From: Nemertoderma westbladi
Taxonomy: Eukaryota; Xenacoelomorpha; Nemertodermatida; Nemertodermatidae
Length of the DNA: 60,268 bases
Assembly (NCBI GenBank): GCA_032718475.1
Contig: JAUCBJ010008704.1
Span: 1 to 60,268, forward strand
Reading direction: 5' to 3'
Shown: piece after piece, positions 11,101-19,989 of the stretch
How positions within the stretch are numbered: the stretch's first letter is position 1
Layout: each line of letters starts with the position of its first letter
Translations under genes and position numbers: made by a program
Notes under the pieces: generated by a model
The model's database searches: none
Seen by the model: the letters and a program-made list of their open reading frames with translations, nothing else
Told to the model about the DNA's origin: nothing

Positions 11101-14100
11101 CGAAAAGCAAAACCAGCAAAATTGGAAAAACCGAGAAAAACACAGTTGGAGATACAACAAAAAATGCCTCAGGCAAACCTGAACCAACCAAGGGCGACAC
11201 ATATGAATCAACAAACAGTATCACAGACAGGGAACCAAAAAAAAGAGCAGCAGGCAAAGAAGAAAAAACTGGCACAGCCAAAATCGACACATGCATTGCT
11301 GCACCAACCAATACCGCCACAGGTGAAGCTGAACCAATCAAAAGTGCGACAGGCAAAGCAGAAAATACCGACGCGGAAAACACTGAACAAAAACAAATCG
11401 CCACATGCAATGCTGGAACAACTGCAGCCACTACTGAATCAAGAAATTCCGATACAGTCAAAGACAAACCGCCAATAAATAGTACCACGCGCAAGGCTGA
11501 ACCAGCAAAAGGCGATAAAGGTGATGCTGAACCTATAAATACCGACACATGCAAAGCTGAATCAACAAAGACTGACAAAAGCGTAGCTGGACCACTAAAA
11601 AGGGCCACATGCGAATCAGAACCAACAAAGACAGATTCAGGAAAATTTAAAACAATAAAAAGCACCAGTGGAAATGCTGAACTAACAAAATGCGCTACTG
11701 GTAAAGTTGAACCAACAAAAAGCAATACCGGTAAAGCTGAACCATCAAAAAGCACCATTGGTAAAGCTGAACAAGCACAAAGCACCACCGGTAAAGCTGA
11801 ACACGCAAAAAGCACCACCGGTAAAGCTGAACAAGCAAAAAGCACCACCGGTAAAGCTGAACAAGCAAAAAGCACCACCGGTAAAGCTGAACAAGCAAAA
11901 AGCACCACCGGTAAAGCTGAACAAGCAAAAAGCAACACAGGTAAAGCTGAACAAGCAAAAAGCACCATTGGTAAATCTGAACAAGAAAAAAACACCACAG
12001 TCAAAGCTGAACAAGCAAAAAGCACCACCGGTAAAGCTGAAGAAGCAAAAAGCACCATTGGTAAAGCTGAAAAAGAAAAAAATACCGCAGTCAAAGCTGA
12101 ACAAGCAAAAAGCACCACAGGTAAAGCTGAAATAGCAAAAAGCAACACAGGTAAAGCTGAAACATCAAAAAGCACCACCAGTAAAGCTGATCCAACAAAA
12201 AGCAACACCGGTAAAGCTGAACAAGAAAAAAACACCACAGTTAAAGCTGAACCAACAAAAAGCAACACCGGTAAAGCTGAACCAGCAAAAAGCACCATTG
12301 GTAAAGCTGAAAAAGAAAAAAACACCGCAGTCAAAGCTGAACAAGCAAAAAGCAACACCGGTAAACCTGAAACAGCAAAAAGAACCTCAGGTAAAGCTGA
12401 ACAAGAAAAAAACACCAAAGTCAAAACCGTAGCCTCAAAAAGCGTCACAGGCAAGGATGTAACAACTAATGCCGACACAGTAAAACCTGAACCGCTAAAA
12501 AATAATAAAGGTAAAGCTGAACCAACAAATGATGATCTTATTGGGCCAACAAAAAACACCACGGACAATGCAGAACCAATAAAAAGCGCCACAGAAATAA
12601 CTGAACAAACAAAAAGCGGCACGACAAACAAAGATGAACGTATGGAGACATATAATCAACATGAAACTAATAATTATCAGATGAATGTTCCGGAGTCTGA
12701 CATAAATCTGCTTATGTTAATTTCTCCAAAAAATGACAACAACAATGTTGCAGAAAGTCTCACAGGTAAAGATGAATCGGCAGAAAACCCTTCAAACAAA
12801 CTTGAATCAGCAGAAAGCCCTTCAAACAAACTTGAATCAACAGAAAGCCCTTCAAATAAACTTGAATCAACAGAAAACCCTTCAAACAAACTTGAATCAG
12901 CAGAAAACCCTTCAAACAAACTTGAATCAACAGAAAGCCCTTCAAATAAACTTGAATCAGCAGAAAACCCTTCAAACAAACATGAATCAACAGAAAGCCC
13001 TTCAAACAAACTTGAATCAACAGAAAGCTCTTCAAACAAACTTGAATCAGCAGAAAGCCCTTCAAACAAACTTGAATCAACAGAAAGCCCTTCAAATAAA
13101 CTTGAATCAGCAGAAAACCTTTCAAACAAGCTTAAATCAGCAGAAAGTCCTTCAAACAAACTTGAATCAGCAGAAAGCCCTTCAAACAAACTTGAATCAG
13201 CAGAAAGCCCTTCAAACAAACTTGAATCAGCAGAAAGCCCTTCAAACAAACTTGAATCAACAGAAAGCCCTTCAAATAAACTTGAATCAGCAGAAAACCT
13301 TTCAAACAAGCTTGAATCAGCAGAAAGTCCTTCAAACAAACTTGAATCAGCAGAAAGCCCTTCAAACAAACTTGAATCAGCAGAAAGCCCTTCAAACAAA
13401 CTTAAATCAGCAGAAAGCTCTTCAAACAAACTTGAATTAGCAGAAAGCCCTTCAAACAAACTTGAATCAGCAGAAAGCCCTTCAAACAAACTTGAATCAG
13501 CAGAGAGCCCTTCAAACAAACTTGAATCAGCAGAAAGCCCTTCAAACAAACTTGAATCAGCAGAAAGCCCTTCAAACAAACTTGAATCAGCAGAAAGCCC
13601 TTCAAACAAACTTGAATCAACAGAAAGCCCTTCAAATAAACTTGAATCAGCAGAAAACCTTTCAAACAAGCTTGAATCAGCAGAAAGTCCTTCAAACAAA
13701 CTTGAATCAGCAGAAAGCCCTTCAAACAAACTTGAATCAGCAGAAAGCCCTTCAAACAAACTTAAATCAGCAGAAAGCTCTTCAAACAAACTTGAATTAG
13801 CAGAAAGCCCTTCAAACAAACTTGAATCAGCGGAAAGCCCTTCAAACAAACTTGAATTAGCAGAAAGCCCTTCAAACAAACTTGAATCAACAGAAAGCCC
13901 TTCAAACAAACTTGAATCAGCAGAAAACCCTTCAAACAAACTTGAATCAGCAGAAAACCCTTCAAACAAACTTGAATCAGCAGAAAGCCCTTCAAACAAA
14001 CTTGAATTAGCAGAAAGCCCTTCAAACAAACTTGAATCAACTGAAAGCCCTTCAAACAAACTTGAATCAGCAGAAAGCCCTTCAAACAAACTTGAATCAG

Positions 14101-14999
14101 CAGAGAGCCCTTCAAACAAACTTGAATCAGCAGAAAGCCCTTCAAACAAACTTGAATCAGCAGAAAACCATTCAAACAAACTTGAATCAGCAGAAAGCCC
14201 TTCAAACAAACTTGAATCAGCAGAAAGCCCTTCAAACAAACTTGAATCATCAGAAAGCCCTTCAAACAAACTTGAATCAGCAGAAAACCCTTCAAACAAA
14301 CTTGAATCAGAAGAAAGCCCTTCAAACAAACTTGAATCAGCAGAAAGCCCTTCAAACACACTTGAATCAGAAGAAAGCCCTTCAAATAAACTTGAATCAG
14401 CAGAAAGCCCTTCAAACAAACTTGAATTAACAGAAAGCCCTTCAAACAAACTTGAATCAACGGAAAGCCCTTCAAACAAACTTGAATCAGCAGAAAGCTT
14501 CTCTGACATAGTTGCAGGGACAAAGAATGCCCCAAGCAATGTTAATGGAAGAAGAGGTGTTTCAAAAAATGATACGACTTTACAAAATGGTAATCCTGAC
14601 AAAATAAGTTCAAAACGTGACTCAAACGTTAAGGTTGAATCTTCTCAATACGACGCACTGGATTCTGATGTATTCATGAACTCGCCGCCTAATAGTACCG
14701 TGGACGGGGCTAAAGATATCGTCAGATCAACCACCGCCGACCTGGGAATCAAACCTCCACGCGGAGTGTCTGATGGCGTCGCCAAGACCCCGCCAAGTAG
14801 GATCGCTACTCTATCCTCAGCGAAGAAGCACGGAGTTACACCGGCGGTGAGCGGTGCAGGGCGCACCGGTTCGACAACCACCAGCAGCGGGGCAGGTCGA
14901 ACTGGGCCAACTGCCACCAGCGGTGCAGTAAAACGTAAACCCACAGAAGCCACCAGGAGACGGGGCAGTAAGACAAGTGTAACCAAATCTACTAAATGA
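8154..14999 (+). CDS. BTBD8-like protein, two BTB domains and a giant disordered repeat tail
   Basis: A single open frame of 2281 codons without visible introns. Residues about 42-105 form a first BTB/POZ domain (LTDLNFIIDGKSFKAH). An acidic, glutamine-rich linker follows. Residues about 560-640 form a second BTB (CDCQLIIEGKSIGAHKFIL), followed by a BACK-like helical region to about 760. From about 1179 to 1425 there are some 24 copies of a GKAEQAKSTT-type decapeptide, and from about 1539 to 2115 some 58 copies of NKLESAESPS. The last 165 residues are basic and rich in Ser, Thr and Gly. Two N-terminal BTB domains plus a long disordered lysine/serine-rich tail match the layout of vertebrate BTBD8 (the APache/KIAA1107 fusion), an AP-2-associated factor in clathrin vesicle traffic. 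The function here is inferred from that layout only. The ATG at 8154 precedes a helix typical of the family start. The gene is intronless where the vertebrate N-terminal half is split, so it may be a retrocopy or reflect intron loss. Confidence 0.7.
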   Translation: MGCYRAKDESSNALEKKIAKEQEKLKLIFIQQLRTDLRNMLDLGNLTDLNFIIDGKSFKAHYTILKIRAPEFCDDFIPDSNPSGNINLDYIDHNDFEKFLVSVYTFDDLRWCRKKIREWIILKESAQDQPASECGQRGDESDAAIVPPNDITEITSDGLKVIISTDNEQHNRSHSLVLDHINECNQLETTDDDSKLSVEIEESSMPGTDTQNHSNGEFQENAVPLCPINNLLTATMADTESSHYVSCSDPDSLDCSFEGENNFGAEDLDEIYRSKCGDVYTNTKNATTVTTVEGGSNVIFPLQDIPMVDDIRATDDVPTAADHSDQVAPPVTDPPGLDLINDNVLPNYLDSSTPNAIPQLKAASPLTPQPPHYPPEIIAAATQHLIAQQMISTQQLIQQQMLFNQTMLNRISMGDGQSNGGNPVAGSELAATWESQQQSETSADIEQDEPADVLETLDQDEFEELADDVAAYEDEKPRLPSPVCFYIDFKNDKSSDATKLEKSDVEKVYPTQKAYPLGQKHSSSARNLSMSSAALGRSTSQVDDFSTGDSNLSGDLLSLYTSQSGCDCQLIIEGKSIGAHKFILSGRSTYFAGLLEKSSEISLDISHTEADFLLRFIYGACADIPRGFSISDLFDLSETFLIPGINDLAQHEIKKICFHFFHTPCPQCLATFADGLKLCLQYNCESLVNVALKWMSKHFVKFLSSHAFHLMPQEIQDEYFVVVSDDVNCENVLQYLLKCEKLVVSCPKVKWSPQIRSVGRKLVGKCIQLIIDNFASYSSSDNFVILLEGQTWSDDIIEQLCETLTSNVGRDSVVAIFNALICLEDGEKLPVDCSEKSINSLHNVRERCLHYLIRNVNTIIHHSSWINLPKSYQDKIKSDAVFVDETAVKRSKKPPVLSSSSKETSKKRDNIGTQSPKSTRAEKSLKPPQGKSKDSTNLTFVKYDEDTSNADVVKPTKNTLDACIRKGEANKDIESDNPKVKVSKSKTSKIGKTEKNTVGDTTKNASGKPEPTKGDTYESTNSITDREPKKRAAGKEEKTGTAKIDTCIAAPTNTATGEAEPIKSATGKAENTDAENTEQKQIATCNAGTTAATTESRNSDTVKDKPPINSTTRKAEPAKGDKGDAEPINTDTCKAESTKTDKSVAGPLKRATCESEPTKTDSGKFKTIKSTSGNAELTKCATGKVEPTKSNTGKAEPSKSTIGKAEQAQSTTGKAEHAKSTTGKAEQAKSTTGKAEQAKSTTGKAEQAKSTTGKAEQAKSNTGKAEQAKSTIGKSEQEKNTTVKAEQAKSTTGKAEEAKSTIGKAEKEKNTAVKAEQAKSTTGKAEIAKSNTGKAETSKSTTSKADPTKSNTGKAEQEKNTTVKAEPTKSNTGKAEPAKSTIGKAEKEKNTAVKAEQAKSNTGKPETAKRTSGKAEQEKNTKVKTVASKSVTGKDVTTNADTVKPEPLKNNKGKAEPTNDDLIGPTKNTTDNAEPIKSATEITEQTKSGTTNKDERMETYNQHETNNYQMNVPESDINLLMLISPKNDNNNVAESLTGKDESAENPSNKLESAESPSNKLESTESPSNKLESTENPSNKLESAENPSNKLESTESPSNKLESAENPSNKHESTESPSNKLESTESSSNKLESAESPSNKLESTESPSNKLESAENLSNKLKSAESPSNKLESAESPSNKLESAESPSNKLESAESPSNKLESTESPSNKLESAENLSNKLESAESPSNKLESAESPSNKLESAESPSNKLKSAESSSNKLELAESPSNKLESAESPSNKLESAESPSNKLESAESPSNKLESAESPSNKLESAESPSNKLESTESPSNKLESAENLSNKLESAESPSNKLESAESPSNKLESAESPSNKLKSAESSSNKLELAESPSNKLESAESPSNKLELAESPSNKLESTESPSNKLESAENPSNKLESAENPSNKLESAESPSNKLELAESPSNKLESTESPSNKLESAESPSNKLESAESPSNKLESAESPSNKLESAENHSNKLESAESPSNKLESAESPSNKLESSESPSNKLESAENPSNKLESEESPSNKLESAESPSNTLESEESPSNKLESAESPSNKLELTESPSNKLESTESPSNKLESAESFSDIVAGTKNAPSNVNGRRGVSKNDTTLQNGNPDKISSKRDSNVKVESSQYDALDSDVFMNSPPNSTVDGAKDIVRSTTADLGIKPPRGVSDGVAKTPPSRIATLSSAKKHGVTPAVSGAGRTGSTTTSSGAGRTGPTATSGAVKRKPTEATRRRGSKTSVTKSTK
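11690..12430 (+). repeat. Coding 30-bp repeat array 1 (GKAEQAKSTT type)
   Basis: About 24 in-frame 30-bp units inside the BTBD8-like gene, each with GGTAAAGCTGAA then CAAGCAAAAAGCACCACC. Some units replace the middle with GAAAAAAACACC and GTCAAAGC (EKNT-VKA), giving an alternating substructure. The encoded segment is lysine-rich and almost certainly disordered. Confidence 0.92.
12770..14502 (+). repeat. Coding 30-bp repeat array 2 (NKLESAESPS type) with higher-order copies
   Basis: About 58 in-frame 30-bp units, each made of CAGAAAGCCCTTCAAACAAA plus CTTGAATCAG. Variant units recur in the same order: the block with CCTTTCAAACAAGCTTGAATC followed by an AAAGTCC unit appears at 13261 and again at 13621, and a close relative at 13081. 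These spacings (180 and 360 bp) show segmental duplication inside the array. The unit length is a multiple of three, so expansion and contraction keep the frame. Confidence 0.93.
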
Positions 15000-15935
15000 T
15001 ACATATATTGTATGCGCAGTGCAATATTTACGTGCTGAAGAGTTTATAGGTGCAGTTTGGAAGCAATACAACATGGTGGTACAAGTAAGTAGTTAATAGT
15101 ATTATATGTGTAGCTTAGAAACAATTATTTATTATTATTATTTTATTGGGTTCTACCAGTTAATAAGTCATTCCATACTAGAGTTTTATTTCTTTTTAAA
15201 AGTTTCCATTCCAGATTTGAGATTCCTAGATTCTTTATATCATTTATTTTTATTTATTTGTACTTTTCTTATTCTTATAAGTAGTATATAAGCTTTATTT
15301 CTAAATTAATCGTCATATTATTTATAAATAGACATATATATGCTTAAAGCATATAAATTCTTAATTTCAAGGTGCGGTGTATTTTTTCTGTAGAGTTTAC
15401 TGTGTGTATTTAGTATTTACTAGTTAGATATTTAATGCCCATTAGTAGGTTTTTTCATTTCGTGCTAATGCCCCCCCCCCCCCCCCCCCCCCCCCCAACT
15501 AGGCAGTCTGGTTCATATAGTTTCAAGATGATGATTTTTAGATGTCCGATATTATTTCAGTTGGATTTATTAGCGAAGTTACTTATATGGCCTTATCCTT
15601 CTTACCTAGGTATGTATTTAATAACCTAATATTCATTTAATTTCCTATCTTTAATTATTTACTTATTGTTTCACATTGCGCAGTTTATTAATAATATTGT
15701 AGACTTAATATTTATTTTTTTCACATTGAATTAGCTGTGGAACTACTGGAAGCAGCTGTACCCTGTACAATCGATGTAACTTATCGATTAGGGAGGGAGG
15801 GGGGGGGGGGGGGGGGGGGGTACGGTACAGTTAGCCATATACGCCACGCGTTGGAATGGTGTTATTACCTCTAACATTACGAGTCGAGCGGTGGGGTTGC
15901 CTGTTCCTCTTACTCCTCGAACGCTCATATCACAG
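15000..15935. other. 3' flank of the BTB gene with C26 and G22 tracts
   Basis: AT-rich DNA after the stop codon. It contains 26 consecutive C at 15471-15496 and a G tract of 22 at 15799-15820. No gene is supported apart from the small exons that follow at 15936. Confidence 0.5.
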
Positions 15936-15989
15936 CTATTTCTCAATGATATATAGATTTGGAAACTTGATTTGGAACTTTTCCATCGC
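15936..15989 (-). CDS. Putative last coding exon, unidentified protein
   Basis: On the minus strand the acceptor GTCAGAG is followed by 17 codons starting AMEKFQIKFPNLYIIEK and a TAG stop. Joined in phase 0 to the exon at 16489-16605 it continues a helical, charged stretch smoothly. The intron between them would be 499 bp. A competing acceptor two bases upstream would give a different, longer frame, so the exact junction is uncertain. I do not recognise the protein. Confidence 0.4.
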   Translation of the reverse strand, partial: AMEKFQIKFPNLYIIEK

Positions 15990-16488
15990 CTCTGACAAAT
16001 CACAAAAACGCAAATAATAAAGTTGTTGTTTTAATGGGGTGTAAACGCTACGCCGACAATCGACAACGACAACAACACATCAACCTGTTCCCTGTGTGCT
16101 TAACTTTCATTTATTGTTTTGATTAGAATATCCTTCCACTGTAACCTCTTCCTTTCCCTTCTTAGTTAGTTATTAATGATTGTCGGCTTTGGTAAACGCT
16201 TGGCGTCGTAATGGTTATATCCGGTTTAGTATTAAACGAAGGAAAGACTAAGGGAAGGGGGGGTATATCTTGGCAATTGTTACAAGTATGACATGGCGGC
16301 AACACTCTAATACCTAACTGGTTGATTAAATAGTGATGGAGTCACATTTGTCAAACAAATTTAAAAGCGATTCTAAAATCTCTGAATAATAGGAAGGCCA
16401 AAATATCATTGTTTCAAATGCATGCCCTCTTATTAATATCGATAGCTTAATTGGGGTTAATACGATATCTATTCACCTAGTGACTCAC

Positions 16489-16605
16489 CTCTTGGAGTTC
16501 CTTTTGTTGGATTTCTGTCATCTTCTGTCTGTTGGGTCTCCCGAGAACTTCCCTGTATTCTGCCATCGTCTTACTGGCGCCTATAAACGTTCCGAGAGCG
16601 TGGAC
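16489..16605 (-). CDS. Putative internal coding exon next to the 46-bp satellite
   Basis: On the minus strand a strong acceptor, TTTCCCTCCCTAG, opens a 117-bp exon of exactly 39 codons that ends with the strong donor GAG/GTGAGT. The peptide includes ALGTFIGASKTMAEYREVLG and then a helical MTEIQQKELQE. Both splice sites are near consensus and the exon is phase 0 at both ends. Earlier exons would lie to the right, beyond the satellite that fills the upstream intron. The family is unknown to me. The coding call rests on splice signals and amino-acid composition. Confidence 0.5.
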
Positions 16606-18000
16606 CTAGGGAGGGAAATATCCGGTTACTAACCACAAATTTTCCGTGAACCTAGAGTGGGAAATATCCGGTTTCTAACCACAAACATTCCATGTACTTA
16701 GGGTGGGAAATATCCGGTTTCTAGCCACAAACATTCCGTGTACCTAGGGTGGGAAATATCCGGTTTCTAAACACAAACATTCCGTGTACCTAGGGTGGGA
16801 AGTATCCGGTTTCTAACCACAAACATTCCTTGTACCTAGGGTGGGAAATATCCGGTTTCTAACCACAAACATTCCGTGTACCTAGGGTGGGAAATATCCG
16901 GTTTCTAACCACAAACATTCCGTGTACCTAGGGTGGGAAATATCCGAAACCGTAATATCCGGTTTCTAACCACAAACATTCCGTCTACCCAGGGTGGGAA
17001 ATATCCGGTTTCTAACCACAAACATTCCGTGTACCTAGGGTGGGAAATATCCGGTTTCTAACCACAAACATTCCGTGTACCTAGGGTGGGAAATATCCGG
17101 TTTCTAACCACAAACATTTCGTGAACCTAGGGTGGGAAATATCCGGTTTCTAACCACAAACATTCCGTGTACCTAGGGTGGGAAATATCCGGTTTCTAAC
17201 CACAAACATTCCGTGTACCTAGGGTGGGAAATATCCGGTTTCTAACCACAAACATTCCGTGTACATAGAGTGGGAAATATCCGGTTTCTAACCACAAACT
17301 TTCCGTGTACCTTGAGTGGGAAATATCCGGTTTCTAACCACAAACATTCCGTGTACCTAGGGTGGGAAATATCCGGTTTCTAACCACAAACATTCCGTGT
17401 ACCTAGAGTGGGAAATATCCGGTTTCTAACCACAAACATTTCGTGTACCTAGAGTGGGAAATATCCGATTTCTAACCACAAACATTCCGTGTACCTAGAG
17501 TGGGAAATATCCGGTTTCTAACCACAAACATTCCGTGTACATAGAGTGGGAAATATCCGGTTTCTAACCACAAACATTTCGTGTACCTAGAGTGGGAAAT
17601 ATCCGGTTTCTAACCACAAACATTCCGTGTACATAGAGTGGGAAATATCCGGTTTCTAACCACAAACATTTCGTGTACCTAGAGTGGGAAATATCCGATT
17701 TCTAACCACAAACATTCCGTGTACCTAGGGTGGGAAATATCCGGTTTCTAACCACAAACATTCCGTGTAACTAGCGTGGGAAATATCCGGTTTCTAACCA
17801 CAAACATTCCGTGTACCTAGGGTGGGAAATATCCGGTTTCTAACCACAAACATTCCGTGTAACTAGCGTGGGAAATATCCGGTTTCTAACCACAAACATT
17901 CCGTGTACCTAGGGTGGGAAATATCCGGTTTCTAACCACAAACATTCCGTGTACCTAGGGTGGGAAATATTCGGTTTCTAACCACCAACATTCCGTGTAA
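16606..18000. repeat. 46-bp satellite derived from an intron-exon border
   Basis: About 30 tandem units of 46 bp. The plus-strand unit is ACCACAAACATTCCGTGTAC, CTAGGGTGGGAAATATCC, GGTTTCTA. On the minus strand every unit contains GATATTTCCCACCCTAGGTA, the counterpart of the exon acceptor at 16605-16620 (GATATTTCCCTCCCTAGGTC). The array therefore seems to have grown from the end of this intron and the first bases of the exon. Confidence 0.9.
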
Positions 18001-18700
18001 CTTGAGGAAAATATTCCATACCGGTAAACACAATATTATGAGGTAACTGTTTCAGCCGAACCTTTGGCAGTAAATTTAGCTGAGCGACACGTTCCACTTT
18101 GGATGGGGTGCGGGACCTGGATATTATTAGACTGTCTTTGCTTTTGGTTCCCATGGGTGCGAATCCGAACTCTCGGTGTAACTGGGAAAGCTGGGCGGCC
18201 GCCCCCACAGCCCTGCCTTCCTTGGTTATTAGGAATCCTAAAAGGTTTTTTTTATTATTCATGGTTTGTGTTCTCTGTGTGTGGTGTCCAAACGTGTATC
18301 ACACACTGTGTGATACACGTTTGGACACCTTCGACGAGCGTATTTATATTATAGTAGAGAAAATGATGTAATTAAATCACTTTTAGCAGCATCTTATTAG
18401 TGATATAAACTGATATACTCAGTAGGGATATATTTTAACTGATTTTAATTTTACTTTATATTTTAAACAGTCTCCATTTTGCATGCAAATAATATATGCA
18501 TTTCTATAGTAAAAGGGTCGGGCCATGATGTCGAATATACACAATAATTAAATAAAATAGCAACAGTAACAGACCATGACCAAAATCAATGACAAATAGT
18601 GACTAAGGTAGGTGCCAAGGATACCAGTGTAGGTCGGATCACGTGTAGTGTTATTCGAGCGTAGTGGTAGTGATGATTTGTGGTGTGATAGCTGTGTGTC
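18001..18700. other. Unassigned region with a long palindrome
   Basis: A minus-strand open frame of 94 codons ends at 17978 and overlaps the satellite edge. It has no recognisable domain. The palindrome at 18283-18329 is listed separately. The remainder is AT-rich. Confidence 0.35.
18283..18329. repeat. 47-bp perfect palindrome
   Basis: Two perfectly complementary 23-bp arms, beginning GGTGTCCAAACGTGTATCAC, separated by a single C. The pairing stops exactly at 18283 and 18329. With no real loop it would extrude as a cruciform rather than fold as a microRNA precursor. Confidence 0.95.
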
Positions 18701-19700
18701 TCATGGGATGTTGTAAAATTCCAGGATTCGTTTCCTCCTAACGTCAAGGGACTTCGATTGGTGACTCAGGCAACTGGCGACAAACACACCGTTGAACTGG
18801 TCCGTAAGTGTCGGTTTGCAAATGTTTATGCGCGAGCAGAGGGCTCGGGGGTCATAAGCAAATGACATGATCGAGTACCACTTAGGCAATTCAAAGGGAG
18901 GAGTGGCTTGGTGGTAACCACCGAGCAAGCCTGAATGTGGACCAACCTTGTTATCGTAGTTGTGTTGTGCGGAGAGGCGGAAGGCCAGTTGCAATGGAGT
19001 GTTGGGGCACGACAGCGTGCGTACCAGTGTGCCCATACACTGTCTGATTGCAGTGACAGACATCGGTAGACAGCCGGAAATATGATACTGGGTCGAGTTA
19101 CTTATATATGATCCAAGGTGAAGGAGACCGCGTAGAGTCTTCCGGTAGTAGGTGTCTAGTTTATCGGTGTCTGTTCCTGTTAGTCTCCCTATGTCAAGTT
19201 TGAGTCGGTACAGCACAACTGGGACAGCCAGGGTTCTCCAGAGCATGAATACTACGTCAGGAGGGAGCCATTGTGTTGTCCAACCCTTAGTATGAAATAT
19301 TTGAGAAAGTTGCTCCAGAATTTGTATGGAGTCTGTCAGTACACTGGAGTGTGGTGAGAGTTTATACCCTAAGAAAATCAAGTGATTGCTGCTCGGTATT
19401 AGAGATCCGTTAATGTTGATGAAGCATGGTAGGTGTGCTGAGCCCCGTCTCATCATGATCCATTTTGTTTTGGATCGTTCTAGTTTCAGGCGTTGACTTT
19501 CAACGCTTCAGCTTTGGTTATGTCTGCCATGTTCTCAATGTCTTTAGGGGAGGTCGCTAGCAGAATGAAGTCATCAGCGCGAAAGCCCCCAACCAAATCG
19601 AGTCTACCCAGCAGCCAAGCTGCGAGTTCTTTAGGGCTTTGATCATGCCCATGGTGTACAGGTTAAAGAGGGTCGGAGATAGTAGCGATCCCTGATAGCT
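18701..19700 (-). pseudogene. Decayed LINE reverse transcriptase
   Basis: Minus-strand remains of a non-LTR retrotransposon polymerase. Going 5' to 3' I see QGSLLSPTLFNLYT near 19690-19650, then ADDFILLATSP at about 19578-19545, which carries the ADD catalytic pair of the palm, then a 251-codon open frame (19456-18701) starting KTKW-MMRRG and continuing with FLGYKLSPHSS. These lie in different frames, so at least two frameshifts have broken the gene. The clade cannot be settled by eye. The sequence is a 5'-truncated, dead copy. Confidence 0.75.
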
Positions 19701-19821
19701 AGATTGAAGAATCTAGCTATAGTACCTACAAAGTAGAAACTGAGGTAGGCCTAGCACCGGAAGGCCATTTCGGTACGGATAATTATTTGGCAAACGAATA
19801 TTAAAGTTTAGTTCAATGTAT

Positions 19822-19842
19822 GGGGGGGGGGGGGGGGGGGGG
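19822..19842. repeat. G21 homopolymer
   Basis: Twenty-one consecutive G on the plus strand, between the LINE remnant and the CpG-rich satellite. Confidence 0.95.
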
Positions 19843-19989
19843 CATCGCATATAAACTTAGCGGTGACGGGCACTGTGAGTTTAAATAATAATTACCAAAA
19901 CAAAACATAGTTAGGGGAAGTGTTGGGAACTATGCTGCCTGTATGAAAAAACTTCTTATTAGTTTACGCTGTAGTTTGATCGCACTATG

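Noticed and set aside
10937-12631. 564-codon antisense open frame rich in Phe, Leu and Val
   Set aside because: It is the shadow of the 30-bp coding repeats of the BTBD8-like gene; no independent start context or family.
12677-14602. 641-codon antisense open frame of SSLFEGLSAD repeats
   Set aside because: Antisense shadow of repeat array 2; the sense frame has real domains on both sides.
16606-18000. 46-bp regular repeat considered as a CRISPR array
   Set aside because: Units are contiguous with no unique spacers and the setting is a eukaryotic genome; it is a satellite.
18283-18329. Palindrome considered as a microRNA precursor or terminator
   Set aside because: There is no terminal loop and pairing is perfect to a single central base, unlike a pre-miRNA.
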